A DNA stretch of 64,000 bases from Triglochin maritima (taxonomy: Eukaryota; Streptophyta; Magnoliopsida; Alismatales; Juncaginaceae). The stretch covers positions 50,056,925-50,120,924 of the forward strand of contig OY821772.1 of the NCBI GenBank assembly GCA_963682175.1. Reading direction: 5' to 3'. Under the pieces are notes generated by a model. It worked only from the letters and a program-made list of their open reading frames with translations, searched no databases and was not told the DNA's origin. Below are positions 43,915-55,000 of this stretch, piece by piece; the first letter of the stretch is position 1; every line of letters starts with the position of its first letter. The position numbers and the translations under genes are program-made.

Positions 43915-46900
43915 TGAAGGGAATGTGTTCTGAAAGTTTTACTTTTAAATGTCAATTATTATGAATTGAATGAGAAATCATTTTGTTCCTTGTTTATGTT
44001 ATTCGTCTTTTAGAAGTGTTAAGGAAGATGCTCTTGGTCCTTAACCGTAGAGCTCTAAAAGATATTGGTTTACATAAAACAAAAGATATTCGCAATCATG
44101 GTAATTAACATGGAACATTAATTACCGAGTTAAGATTGTCGTGTTGGTCATAGATCATTGTAGCTCTACAAGTGAGTGACAACACGGGTATGCAAAAGAG
44201 GAAAATATTACTTTTGTATACTGAATAGACCTAATAAGTAAAATATTATAGAAATGTGTTTCTGTGTCATTAATATTTTACTGTGTCTTTGGTCCTTTGA
44301 TATGAGACTTATATCTAATCACTTAAGAAATACTTAATTGGATCAGTGTCTTGAACTATCGATCAGTGTAGTGTAAAGGCATTGGTTGGTTAAGTACAAC
44401 TTTTGTTGGAGAAGATAGTTAGTCAAAAGATTATCATTGCCCCTCTTAATTGAGTGATGATATTAGTGGGCCCCTTGATAAAGCAAAGTTATAATGTGCA
44501 CAATGTGATTTGAGTTAAGTCACATATTTATAACTAGCTTAAAAAGATCAAGAAATGAATACTAATACAAAGATGACACAATACTACTTTGTGTGTATTC
44601 TTAATATCATGCGGCAAGGGACGGACACAAGTGGTGCACTCCATCACTAAATGGATCGGGTTTTGGTTCGAGTGGAATTAAGACATCTAACTAATTGGGA
44701 GCTATAATGTGTAGCTAGATACCGCTTATAGCTTGTGATATTAAGCTCTTAATATCACTGCCAACATAGTTTAGATCCTCCCATAGGTCACACCGCAAAA
44801 ACCGTGAAACAAGAAGCTTGATTTTTGGTTCATATGATGTGTCGGGTTTCTCATAGAAAATATGACACATGTGGTGAACAAGTAAAATCAATTATGTTGT
44901 ATATAAACATAATTAGAGTCATGATAAATTCATATGAGATGCATATATTATGGGGTGCAATAATTTATTGTTGCATAGGATAATACATTGCATAAGTTGT
45001 GAATTTGCTAAAACCCCCCTTAAGTTCAAATTTTGTTGGAAATAAATCCAAAATTTGAAATAGGCAAAATCAGGTAGAAGTTCGGTGATCCGTTGAGGTT
45101 CGGTCGACCGAAGGATCTATGGATCGGTCAACCGAACGTGGAACGGATAATCGTAATAGATTGACCGAACTTGACCAAAGTGCCTGGAACTTTGGTACGG
45201 TGTACCGAACCAGAAACGGTCGACCGAACAATGTCAAGTTCCGATATTTTCGGTTAACCGAATTGCACTCGGTCTTACACGTGAATGGGTCCGATCGGTT
45301 AAGGAGAATTTTTCCCCTTAAGATTCGGTCATCCGTCACGTACTCGGTTAAACGATCGTGACAAATTCGGTTAACCGAGTGGGACTCGGTAAACCGAACA
45401 GCGGTCGATTTTCTGCCTTTGATTATTAAGAGATTAATTTGATTGATGGTTGGATTAGCTCCAAATTTGGTCAAACGTTTTGTGGATGCATATAATGCAT
45501 TATGGAATTAATTTGTGAGAGAAATTGTCATAAAACCGTGGCTTAAGAATAGCCATGATTAAGAGTAAGATTGGAACCTATAAATAGGTCCTTATTCTCC
45601 CTAATTGTGACACACAATTCAATAATTATTTTCTCTCTTAATTCACCACAAAAACCCACGAAAATTCTCTTAGTTTTCTAAGTCTTTGGAAGGAGAAATC
45701 TCAGAGGCTAAGGAAGGGGTTTGTAACTAGATTCTAAGCTTGTTTGGAGATCGATTGGCTAGCTCCTTTCTCTCCAACCTTGTTTAGGGTTTCGGTGAAC
45801 ACTCGGAGGCATCCGGCGCGGCGAGAAGCATCCCCAACGTCTCCGAATCTTCAAGAAGTTTTTGAGAACTTCTAGGTATGAATTTCGGAGCCCTTGTTTG
45901 TTTGAATAGAGTTTTGATACTAGATGTTAAAACAAATCAATGCATGCATGAAATAAATCAAAGAAAATTGTAATTGATCCTTATTATACATAAAAATTTC
46001 GAAAATATATATGTATAATTAAACATGAAATCCTACACGGTCGACCGAAGGATCTGTGGATCGGTCAACCGAATATGGAACGGATAGTCATATTTGATTG
46101 ACCGAACTTGACCAAAGTGCCTGGAACTTTGGTACGGTGTACCGAACCAAAATCGGTCGACCGAATAATGTTAAGTTCCGATATTTTCGGTTAACCGAAT
46201 GGCACTCGGTCTTAGACGAGAATTCGTCCGATCGGTTAAGGAGAATTTTTCCCTTTAAGAATCGGTCATCCGTCTAGTACTCGGTCAACCAATCGTGACA
46301 TATTCGGTTAACCGAATGGGTCTCGGTCAACCGAACATCGATTGATTTTCTGCCTTTGATTATTAAGAGATTAATTTGATTGATGGTTGGATTAGCTCCA
46401 AACTTGGTCAAACGTTTTGTGGGTGCATGTAATACATTAAGGAATTAATTTATGAGAGAAAATGTAAAGAAAACGTGGCTAAAGAATAGCCATGATTAAG
46501 AGTAAGATTGTAACCTATAAATAGGTCCTTATTCTCCCTAATTGGGACACACAATTCAATAATTATTTTCTCTCTTAATTCACCACAAAATCCCACGAAA
46601 ATTCTCTTAGTTTTCTAAGTCTTTGGAAGGAGAAATCTCAGAGGCTAAGGAAGGGGTTTGTAGCTAGATTCTAAGCTTGTTTGGAGATCGATTGGCTAGC
46701 TCCTTTCTCTCCAACCTTGTTTAGGGTTTCGGTGAACACTCGGAGGCATCCAGCGCAACGAGAAGCGAAGATTGGCTTCCTCAACGTCTCTGAAACGTCA
46801 AGAAGTTTTTGAGAACTTTTAGGTATGAATTTCGAAGTCCCTTTGTGTTTGTTTTAATAAGTTTTTGAAATTAGTTGTTAAAACAAACCGATGCATGCAT

Positions 46901-46987
46901 AAATAAATCGAAGAAAATTGTAATAGATCCTTATTATACATGAAAATTCGAAAAATATATATGTATAATTAAACATGAAATCCTACA
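43915..46987 (+). repeat. 3' LTR region, 3073 bp, mosaic with a duplicated 3' part
   Basis: 43915-46037 reads as a full LTR (TGAAGGG...CCTACA). It is followed without a gap by a second copy of the last 950 bp (46038-46987), which starts inside a CGGTCGACCG site. Compared with the 5' LTR, 43915 to about 45440 is nearly identical, about 45470 to 46340 is clearly diverged, and about 46340 to 46987 is nearly identical again. The GTTTC duplication follows the second copy. Confidence 0.88.
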
Positions 46988-47454
46988 GTTTCTTCACCAA
47001 AACTCAACGTCGGAGAGGTCTCCGACCTCCTCCGACCGACCAACACAACCCTCTCATGAGGGTTAACGATAAAACCACACTAGAGAGCGGCATACCTCAA
47101 GCAAAGACGACGAACCGCCGGAGCTCGCTCACGCACGTCGCCTCCGGTGACCTTCACGCTCGACCTCCTCCGCACACCTCACGCCGCTGGAAGCTCCCGA
47201 GCACCCTCTGGTTCGCAAGAAGGAGAGGAACGAATGAGGGTAGAAGTGAAATGAAAATGAGAGAGGGAGAGAGAGAAAACATTATAAACTCAACACACCC
47301 CTCCTCGCTATAGTACCCGCACACTCACACCATCACCTACACCTCATACCTCCTCCATTCCCACGCAATCACCTGTTCACGTGCCTCTTCCCCATGCAAA
47401 ACCCACCTTAATCCGAGATTAACCCCTAAACGGGGTTAGGGTTCTAACAGTTAA

Positions 47455-48499
47455 TCCCTTTAACCAGTCCATTACGATCCCTTTAACCAGTTCGTTACAA
47501 ATAAAAAACAAAAGAAGCAAAGAAAGTTTTAACAATATATATACGTGCTAGTGTTACTTAATTATCATCCTCCCATTTATGTATGAGGTTTCTCGTCGAG
47601 TGATAAATAAAGGTAGAGAGAGTCACAAAATAAAGTTTAAGATATCATTAGTCTGATCGATCTCTTTATAATATATTTTTTATTTTTTTAAATATTATTA
47701 TGAGAATACAAAACAATCTTATAAGTAGTGTTTTTTATTTTATCTAAGCAGTTTTGACACGATGAACAAAAATATGTTTCAAATAACTAATACCGGCCAG
47801 CGTCTGGAAGCTGGAACTGGAAGGATACCTGAACGCGCAAAATGAAATCCAAAAGCTAGTTTCTTAAATAATTCGTCCATTTTATGCTTCTTTGTATTTC
47901 TTTTGTTTTGTCATTTCCTTATATTGATATAATTTGTCCAATTCCTTTCGTATTCTCACGGGAACATGAAATAAATATATTGACAAATAAAAAGATGAGA
48001 CTAACATTTTGCGATAAGATATATTTGCTGAGGGGAATGTGAGTTATAGCCGATAGCCCGATCCAATTCACAACGCCTCCTTCCTAATGATATTTAGTTA
48101 TACCTATTGAAATTGTTATACATTAAAGATTTAAAACTTAATTCTTAATAAATTTTCAAAATTTCAAGGCAGACGACTGACCCCATGCCCCCTTGATTCC
48201 GTCCGTGTATATAGGAGAATTATCTGATGCATCTGGATGCACCAACATGTTTGGTAAGAACTCCAATTTCGACCTTACATTCTTAATCTTACAGTTAATG
48301 CCAAAAACCATTTCGAAAACACATAAAATCAATCTTTATGTAGGCCCTACATATATGCTCTTTTTCATAAACCAACGAACCTACCATTTGTAGGTTTGCA
48401 AATTAGAAAATTTGAGCTCGTAAATTTCAAGATACAATCAATGTATAAATGTTAGAGTGATATTCCTATAGTTTGTAGAGTATTATTATTATTATTATA
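47455..48499. other. Intergenic DNA right of the nested LTRs
   Basis: AT-rich with no supported gene. ATCCCTTTAACCAGT is repeated at 47455-47490. No element ends were identified. Confidence 0.35.
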
Positions 48500-48722
48500 T
48501 AGTCAAGATCTAGTGAGTCAGGACTCATCTTACTGGTTTAAGTCACATTCAATCTCACCGTTAGATCTAAATTACTGTTATCCACGGATAATATTTATCT
48601 TAGATCATTTATTAGCATAACCACCTATTGTCTTAATCTATCTTACAATTTCAGATGAGTGGTGGATATGATGAGAGCTTAAAATAGAAACATTAAGCTT
48701 TGGGCTCACTAGAGAATTTTTG
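48500..48722. mobile_element. MITE family A, well-preserved copy
   Basis: It starts TCAAGATCTAGTGAGTC and ends GGGCTCACTAGAGAAT, with the ends inverted (TCTAGTGAG). The core contains CTCACCGTTAGATCTAAA and ATCTTACAATTTCAGATGAG. It is flanked by (ATT)n and (TA)n tracts. Confidence 0.75.
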
Positions 48723-48748
48723 TATGTATATATGTATATTATATATAT

Positions 48749-49055
48749 GAGGAGATCTACTACCCTTAAATTTTGTTGACATACAGTTACGTTTGACGAT
48801 AAAATCAAATATAAACTCCAAATTGAAAATCAAAACCGTAGATCTTAATCTACAACTTATGTAGATTAAGAATATCGAAAATCATAAATTTTGGAACACG
48901 ATTTACATAATATTTAAAGATATTACATCAATTTGAAGTTTAGATCTATGATTCATAGATTTACGATTTGAATTTTAAATTTGAAGTTTAGATTTGATTT
49001 TTTCGTCAAGCGCAACCGTGTGTCAACAAATTTTAAGGGTATTGGATCCCTCCTC
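48749..49055. mobile_element. MITE family B, 307 bp, about 70-bp inverted ends
   Basis: The left end GAGGAGATCTACTACCCTTA and the right end read inwards, GAGGGATCCAATACCCTTAA, stay inverted through TTGTTGACA and a shared AAATCAAAT. It lies between (TA)n at 48735-48748 and (CT)n(TA)n at 49056-49075, so it also sits in a microsatellite. No coding capacity. Confidence 0.85.
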
Positions 49056-49776
49056 TCTCTCTCTATATATATATACATAAATGATAAAGTGAACCCTGAG
49101 CTCTTTTAGCTTAAGTAAGTCCCATTAACATCCACCATCCAAATCAAATCTAAATGTGGATATGAGAACTTTTTTACTCACAAAATGATAAAATTGGAAA
49201 TCAATCTTATACTCTCAAACCAAACCCACGTTTGTCCTCCCCAAATTCCCTACCTCGTCGGAGTCCCGTCGTCGTTCATCGTTCACGACGTCGTTCCTCC
49301 TCGTCGTCATCCGCTTGCTTGCCTTTCGCTCTGACGTTGGGAAAGTGTTGTTTTTTGGGGTTAGAGAGGAGGCAGGGTGGGTTGGGCGAGCGAAGGAGGG
49401 GCTGGTCTGGACGGGCGGAGAAGGGGAGGGTCTGGATCAGGTGGGTGAAGGAGGCTACAAGGCTTGGTGGTGGCTAGGCTGGTTGTCGGTGGGGTTGGTT
49501 GGGGACGAGGCACTGAGGGGGATGGTCGGAATATAGGTAAATATCAAATCCTATGAAATATCTCTACACCAATTCCTAATTCCTCTTTCATCATCTCATA
49601 CAAAGCTGATAATTTAGTTTGAAATTTGGTTGAGTGTGCTTTGTATTGATGTGAAGGAGATTGAGGATAATTGTATATATGGACGTTAAAATATGATTGA
49701 GTTTGGTTTGCTTAGGTTTCATGAAATTGTTTTGTTCGTGGTTTTTATGTTTAGTAGGGGAGAGCAGTTACAGGTA
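49056..49776. other. GC-rich patch, no convincing gene
   Basis: 49220-49530 is GC-rich and open in two frames on the plus strand (a Ser/Arg-rich and a Gly/Trp-rich reading). Neither resembles a protein family and there is no clear donor-acceptor structure. It could be a leader and first exon belonging to the HMA exon at 51115, but no joined frame supports this. Confidence 0.3.
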
Positions 49777-49975
49777 TGGGTCCGGACTGGATCCGACCCG
49801 TCTGGGTTCCGGTTCAGACCTTGGTGACAGACCGGTCCGGTTCAGTCTGGGTTTAGCTAATTTTTTAAATTTTAAAACAAGAAAATGGTTCTAGACTAGA
49901 CCGGTCCGGTCTCCGGTCCGTAGGTGATCTGGGTCCAGTCTGGTCCGAGTCCGGACCAGTGCACACCCATATGGT
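49777..49975. mobile_element. Diverged hAT-type MITE rich in GGTCCGG
   Basis: It begins ATGGGTCCGGACTGG and ends CAGTGCACACCCATA, and is full of GGTCCGG-like repeats like the two elements at 51915 and 52412. An exact target duplication was not found. Confidence 0.55.
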
Positions 49976-51114
49976 TTAGTATGGAATTAGATTAAGCGAG
50001 TTTTTTTCAAGAGAGATGTAAAGAAGATTTGAATAGTAGATAAAATTTTATCAAGTTAGGTTGGTTTAGATTTGGTTGTGTTGGATATATTAGTATTGGT
50101 TGTGGTTTAGTCTGAAATTTGATTGAGCGAGCTTGCTTTATTTGCTGAGGGGAATGTGAGTTGGAACTGAATAAAAACTGTAATAAAAGCTGAATAAAAG
50201 TTTTCCAATGTTTAAGTTGGGTTCGTTTGTGTTGAATTATTGGTTACACTTTTGGTTGAAATCGATGGAATCAACTTCATTTGTTTTGGTTATGTTTGTG
50301 TTTTGTGGCTGGAGGGTCCAGTTGGACTTTGTAATGTTTCGAAACCAAGAACTTGAACTTCAGTGGAAGTGACCAAATGGAAAAGGTTGGGCTCTTTTGT
50401 ATTCGGCGTTGTTAAAATTGTTCTTGAAGCATCATGTCTTGTTCTGGTAGATAAATGGGAGTATCTAGTTTTGTTACAATGCTCTTGTCTTGATATTGCT
50501 CTTTAAAACCCAAGTAGTTAGGCGAAGTTAACGGACACAGTTCCATTTTTCAGTGATAGAATTTACCTGGTAGATTTTAACCATTGTAGGATAATGGTTT
50601 CCAATACATTCTTGCATGTCTCACTTTTCCCGTGTCTTCGTATGGTTAATTTAATAGTCTCCTCCCATAGACCATTAAATACAAAATAGTTCTGATTAGT
50701 ACTAAATTTCCTTCACTACACGATGTAAGGCTTTGTTTCAATTCTCCTCTGCAAAGTGGTCTTAGATGGGAGAGTTTGAGAAAATCAAAGAAGTATCAAA
50801 ATATACTTTATAGCAATTTACCTTTCAAATTAAGCAAACTAATTTTATGATTGATCTGTAGGAACTAAAGGTAAGTTTAGAAATGCAATTTCAATTACGT
50901 CCCTCTGTGTATATTAAAGTTGAAGTAAGAGAACTTATTTAATTTTCTGCATGTATATAAAACATGACTTCGATTGATATTGGTCTTAGCTAAAATAAAA
51001 AAATATTGGTCCTAGTGTTCGCAACCTTTGAATTAATCAACTAGTACAACTTAACCATTAATCATATTTGATGTAATAATAACATGAACAGTGTGGTGTT
51101 GTTATGTTGTTCAG
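49976..51114. other. Intergenic or intron DNA before the HMA exon
   Basis: T-rich sequence of intron-like composition ending in a good acceptor (ATGTTGTTCAG at 51104-51114). I searched by eye for the short first exon that HMA proteins have (KIVIKV-like) and did not find it. Confidence 0.4.
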
Positions 51115-51296
51115 GTGTGACAGAATTCAAGTTGGAAGGAGACGACAACGATCAGATCGTAGTGGTGGGGAATGGGGTGAACATGATCGCATTGGCAACG
51201 TCGTTGAGAAAGAAATTCGTCTGGGCTGATCTCGTCAGTGTTGGCACTGCAGGGGGGAGGCGACGACGACAGAAGAGATCAATGGATTCCAAGTGA
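51115..51296 (+). CDS. Orphan last exon of a heavy-metal-associated (HMA) domain protein
   Basis: After an acceptor ending at 51114 the exon reads in phase 1: (G)VTEFKLEGDDNDQIVVVGN, GVNMIALATSLRKKFVWADL, VSVGTAGG and a basic tail to the stop at 51294-51296. This is the second half of the HMA fold as found in plant copper-chaperone-like proteins (GVTSV...VVVGDGVD...SLRKK...). The first half, which carries the metal-binding Cys pair in active members, would be in a preceding exon that I cannot find in the window. It may be a truncated gene or a gene with a distant or very diverged first exon. Many plant HMA proteins of this subtype lack the Cys pair anyway. Confidence 0.65.
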
Positions 51297-51423
51297 ATGA
51301 TCATCCATTAGTAGTATGACCACCTTATCATTCGCCAACTATGCCTGCGTACTGAGTGTTAAATGAAGTTTGATTTGTAAAAATAACATCTTAAGTTGGG
51401 AGTTTGGCGATTAGTCTCCAAAT

Positions 51424-51424
<1 letters not shown>

Positions 51425-51496
<72 letters not shown>

Positions 51497-51512
51497 ATAT
51501 ATATGTATATAT
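51425..51512. repeat. Compound microsatellite (TA)n(TG)n(TATG)n
   Basis: (TA)7, then (TG)8, then two runs of TATG separated by TATATA. Confidence 0.95.
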
Positions 51513-51538
51513 AATCCAGTGATATTCAAATATATATA

Positions 51539-51735
51539 TGGTCAGACTCTAGTGAACTCAGGGTTCATCTTATTTAGTTTAAGTCATCTACAATCTCACA
51601 ATTGGATCTTATTTACTGTTAATTTCACTTTTTATTAGCATAACCGTTTTCTTAATCTACCTTACAATTTCAGATGAGTGGTGGATATGATGGGGGCTTA
51701 AAATAGGAAATTAAGCATCATGCTCACTAGATAAT
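51539..51735. mobile_element. MITE family A copy in TA microsatellites
   Basis: It opens GGTCAGACTCTAGTGAACTC and closes GCTCACTAGATAATTC, with core TACCTTACAATTTCAGATGA. (TA)n lies on both sides. To its right ATAATTC plus (TA)n is itself duplicated (51730-51778). Confidence 0.8.
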
Positions 51736-51914
51736 TCTTATATATATATATATATAATTCTTATATATATATATATATTTCATAAAGTGAAACAAACCAC
51801 AATAGGAAAGTAATACATTTTACTTTCATCACAATTAGAACATAATCGTGCATTTCCCTAATAAATCAGGGATGAATAGTAATTTCATTGTTGAAAAAAC
51901 TCAACCATTACAAT

Positions 51915-52196
51915 TAGGGGTGAGCAAAATTCGGTCCGGTCCGGGCACCCGGACCGAATTTTTTCGGTCCGGTCTTCGGTCCACAAAATTTTGGAAATTC
52001 GGTCTTCGGTCCGGACCGGACCGAAAATTTAAAAGGAAAATCCGGGTTTTGGACCGACCCGGACCGGACCGGACCGAACCGAACCGAACCTATTCGGTCC
52101 GGTCTTCGGTCCGGACTTCCCAAAAATTCGGGTTTCGGTTCGGTCCGGTTCGGTCCGGTTCGGTCCGGTCCGGTCCTGGACCGAAACTCACCCCTA
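51915..52196. mobile_element. hAT-type MITE, 282 bp, made of GGTCCGG/CGGACC repeats
   Basis: The ends TAGGGGTGAGC and CTCACCCCTA are inverted. A perfect 8-bp duplication ATTACAAT flanks it (51907-51914 and 52197-52204), the hAT signature. The interior is almost entirely TTCGGTCCGG and its inverse, giving a strong fold-back. Confidence 0.9.
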
Positions 52197-52411
52197 ATTA
52201 CAATTCCATTGAGAGCGGTGAATGAAAAACATCCGCTGAAGTAGAAATTTGAATAGACGCAGTTACCTTGGTCCTGCATGACATTCTTGCATCCAGTAAT
52301 TGTCCCAGTTTCCAAAACGAAGACATTGATACTTTGCTGAACAAAAACAACTTTTACTGCCTAACTTTAGTGTGGATAATGCTGTGATCGCTGGACGTGA
52401 GCATATGTACC

Positions 52412-52588
52412 TAGGGGTGAGAATCCGGTCTGGACTGGATTGGACTAGACCAGATTGGCTTGGACCAATCCGGTCCAGGATCAAAAATTTTAAATAAAAA
52501 AACAAAAACCAGACCAGACCATACCGGATCAGAATCAGAATTTTCAAAAAGTAGGGACCGGACTTGGACCGGGTTTTGCACACCCCTA
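52412..52588. mobile_element. hAT-type MITE, 177 bp, second copy
   Basis: The ends TAGGGGTGAG and CACACCCCTA, with a perfect 8-bp duplication TATGTACC (52404-52411 and 52589-52596). It is shorter and more diverged inside than the copy at 51915, with GGTCCAG in place of GGTCCGG. Confidence 0.9.
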
Positions 52589-52596
52589 TATGTACC

Positions 52597-55000
52597 CGAT
52601 GAAAGGGAATGAGATGTGAGACACGGCGAATGCAATAAGCAACAATGAGAGCAAAATGAAGGGAAGAAAGAGATTAAATCAATCACCTATGGTTTTGATA
52701 CGGGAACAAAGTACACATTCCATTCCATGTCATGCATATTTTGTATTGAATATAATTAAGAGAAAATGATTGTATTGTTTTAAATGAGATATGTTAGAAA
52801 ATACAAATAATAAAATTTTAAAAAGCACACCATAATTATCATCTTATCATGTTCTACAAATAGACAACATATATAAATATTGTATTTTTGAAATAATAGA
52901 TTTTCTGTGATTAACTCAAACAGAACAATTATCAAAGTTGAAACGGTCATATTTTTATATTACACTTTTCAAGCAGTCATATTTTCAAATATTTTAAAAA
53001 CATATTCTAACTTTTACTTTTTCAGGGTTCTTATTCTTACAATTTCAACTTTCCAACCCATTATATTCTCAATTTTCCTTTTTACAGAGAATTTATTCTA
53101 TAGTTTCATTTTTACAGATATTTTATTCTCAATTTTCTATTTTACAAATATTTTATTGTTAACTTTTTTTTCCTGAAATTTTATTTCTCAACTTTATATT
53201 TTGTAAAAAATAATTTGGAGAAAAGAGAACAATTAATTTGACAATATTATCTTTTTGAGTAGGTAAAGAAGAAAAAAAATTGTGGATAAATGGTGTGAAA
53301 TGGAAAAACTAACAAGACAAGAGAGAAATGAAAATAGCATAACCACTCATAATCTTAATCTACTTTACAATTTTAAACGAGTAGTGGATATTGTGGGGAT
53401 TAAAATAAAAAAATTAAGCTCCGAGCTCACTAGAGAATATCTGTATTAAAAACTTAGTGGTTGTAATAAACTTTATGCTAGCAAAAATAATGTAGTGAAC
53501 ATATATGATATTCGGCTTTTTTTAATTAAAAAGTGATTTAATTGTTACCTTGTAAGTGTAATTGTAGATTTTATATTTTTTTATGTTTGGTGTGGTTTAT
53601 AACTCTAACTAACTTTTGCTGGTTTAAACATTTTAATAAGCATGTGGAAACATTACGAATTGTAAATGAAGTCTCATAAATGGCAATGCAATTGATATAA
53701 CAGACATACGTGGATGTTTAAATTTAATAACTTTTTAATTGTATGGTGTTAGTGAAATAGTTTTTCATTAATAATTGTTTTTTAGTGATTAGTTATATTA
53801 GAGGTAGGTATTACTGATGTGAAATTCTGGTCTGTTATTAATTTCGATTTTCTAGATTTAGTTAAGTGGAAATGCCTGAACGTAAATAAACTTATAGTTG
53901 GGTTTACTAGACATTCGCGGATTTTGTGTTTAGAAATAGCATTTTTGATATTCTAGTTTTTTATTTCAAAAGACATGGTAACGGAACCAAGTCACTTGAT
54001 TGGGCACCGGCTGAGACAAATGGTCTTATATTTATTAGTCCATGCAATGATTTTGCGGTGTGAAAATTTAAAATTTCTACTGTACCTGAGTTAATTACTT
54101 TTTCATGTAAGCATAGATGATAATGGAACTATATGATTTTTATTGTACAAACTATAAACTCATCTATCGCATGTTTCAAGTTCCAAGAATACTTAATAAA
54201 CATCTTTACATATTCTTCGTTGTATAATTATAATATAGTGTTATTCTCCCAATAGAATAACACTAAATTGATTACTTAAGAACGTATATCTTGAATTAAA
54301 TGTGCATGATTTTCTCTCTCCTAACAATGAGTTCTCACGTAATATTTTTCTCTCATATTTTCTAACTTCTAAAAAAAGTCGCAATAGAAGAGGAAATGGA
54401 CCCAAAGTAGTAGATAGAATAACGAAGATGATGAAATAAAGGTGTGTGCTTTTTTGGTAATCCTTAGAAGATAGTGTGCTTGTTGGATTCGTCTATGTTG
54501 GATTTGTCTTGCACTTCGTGGGTCGAAGTTTGTTGATTTTTGTGATGTTGTGAGATCTAGCAGCAGGATTGTTAAGGATTTGTAGAAGGATCAAATTTGT
54601 AGTCTATTGGAGATTATCTGCTGGTTGACGTTTGGTTAAATTGGGTGGCCGAAGTCAGATTTCTGTGGTCGGTCGGATGAAGTTTTCTGATTTCGTATGT
54701 GTGGTGGATCATCGTCTTTTTTTGATTTGATCATGCTTGCTTTTTACGAAGTCTCATCTTGGTTTTATTAGCATGTTCTTAAAAAAAATTGGATTGATCG
54801 TGGAAAATTGGTTTGGGCTTCTTCGCTGGTCAGTATGGTATTTGTAGATATCTTCCAGCTGATTACTGATTATCGTCTCGGTACTTTTGCCCGAAGCTGG
54901 TTTGTTTTATTTAGAAGTCGTAAAAATGATCTGATTTATTTTCCTTCTCATGTCTTAAGAGTATTCTTCGTGCCTGATTTGGGACTAGAAGTTGGGAGCT
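52597..55000. other. AT-rich intergenic DNA
   Basis: No gene was recognised. A truncated MITE family A copy lies at 53336-53446 (ACTTTACAATTTTAAACGAG to GAGCTCACTAGAGAAT). 54430-55000 has a more mixed composition and a 77-codon chance frame but no family resemblance. The right end carries ATCTATATA, the left target duplication of the MULE. Confidence 0.4.

Larger units (their letters stand above)
36449..46987 (+). mobile_element. Ty1/Copia LTR retrotransposon, degenerate inside, with mosaic 3' LTR
   Basis: 5' LTR 36449-38585, primer-binding site 38587-38598, gag and pol remains, polypurine tract near 43905, 3' LTR region 43915-46987. It is flanked by a perfect GTTTC duplication (36444-36448 and 46988-46992), which places the true right end at 46987 and not at the first LTR end (46037). 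The order gag, zinc knuckle, integrase, reverse transcriptase is that of Copia. The coding parts are full of stops and frame breaks. The LTRs are far more alike than the state of the coding region suggests, so the element may have been moved by helper proteins. Confidence 0.9.
34756..47449 (+). mobile_element. Solo LTR (TGTAACATCCCG type) split by the Copia element
   Basis: The element starts TGTAACATCCCGAAACAGCG and ends GGGTTAGGGTTCTAACA at 47449. It is flanked by a perfect GTTAA direct repeat (34751-34755 and 47450-47454). Its own sequence is 34756-36448 plus 46993-47449, about 2.15 kb without any gag or pol, so it is a solo LTR. TGTAACATCCCG starts are typical of Ty3/Gypsy chromovirus LTRs (Tekay/Del-like), a family inference. 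Positions 36449-46987 are the later Copia insertion. Confidence 0.8.

Noticed and set aside
46037..46038. Right border of the Copia element at the first LTR end
   Set aside because: The GTTTC target duplication is not here but after 46987, so the border was moved to the second end.
49232..49536. Overlapping open frames in a GC-rich patch
   Set aside because: Low-complexity Ser/Arg and Gly/Trp readings without family resemblance; kept only as a note.
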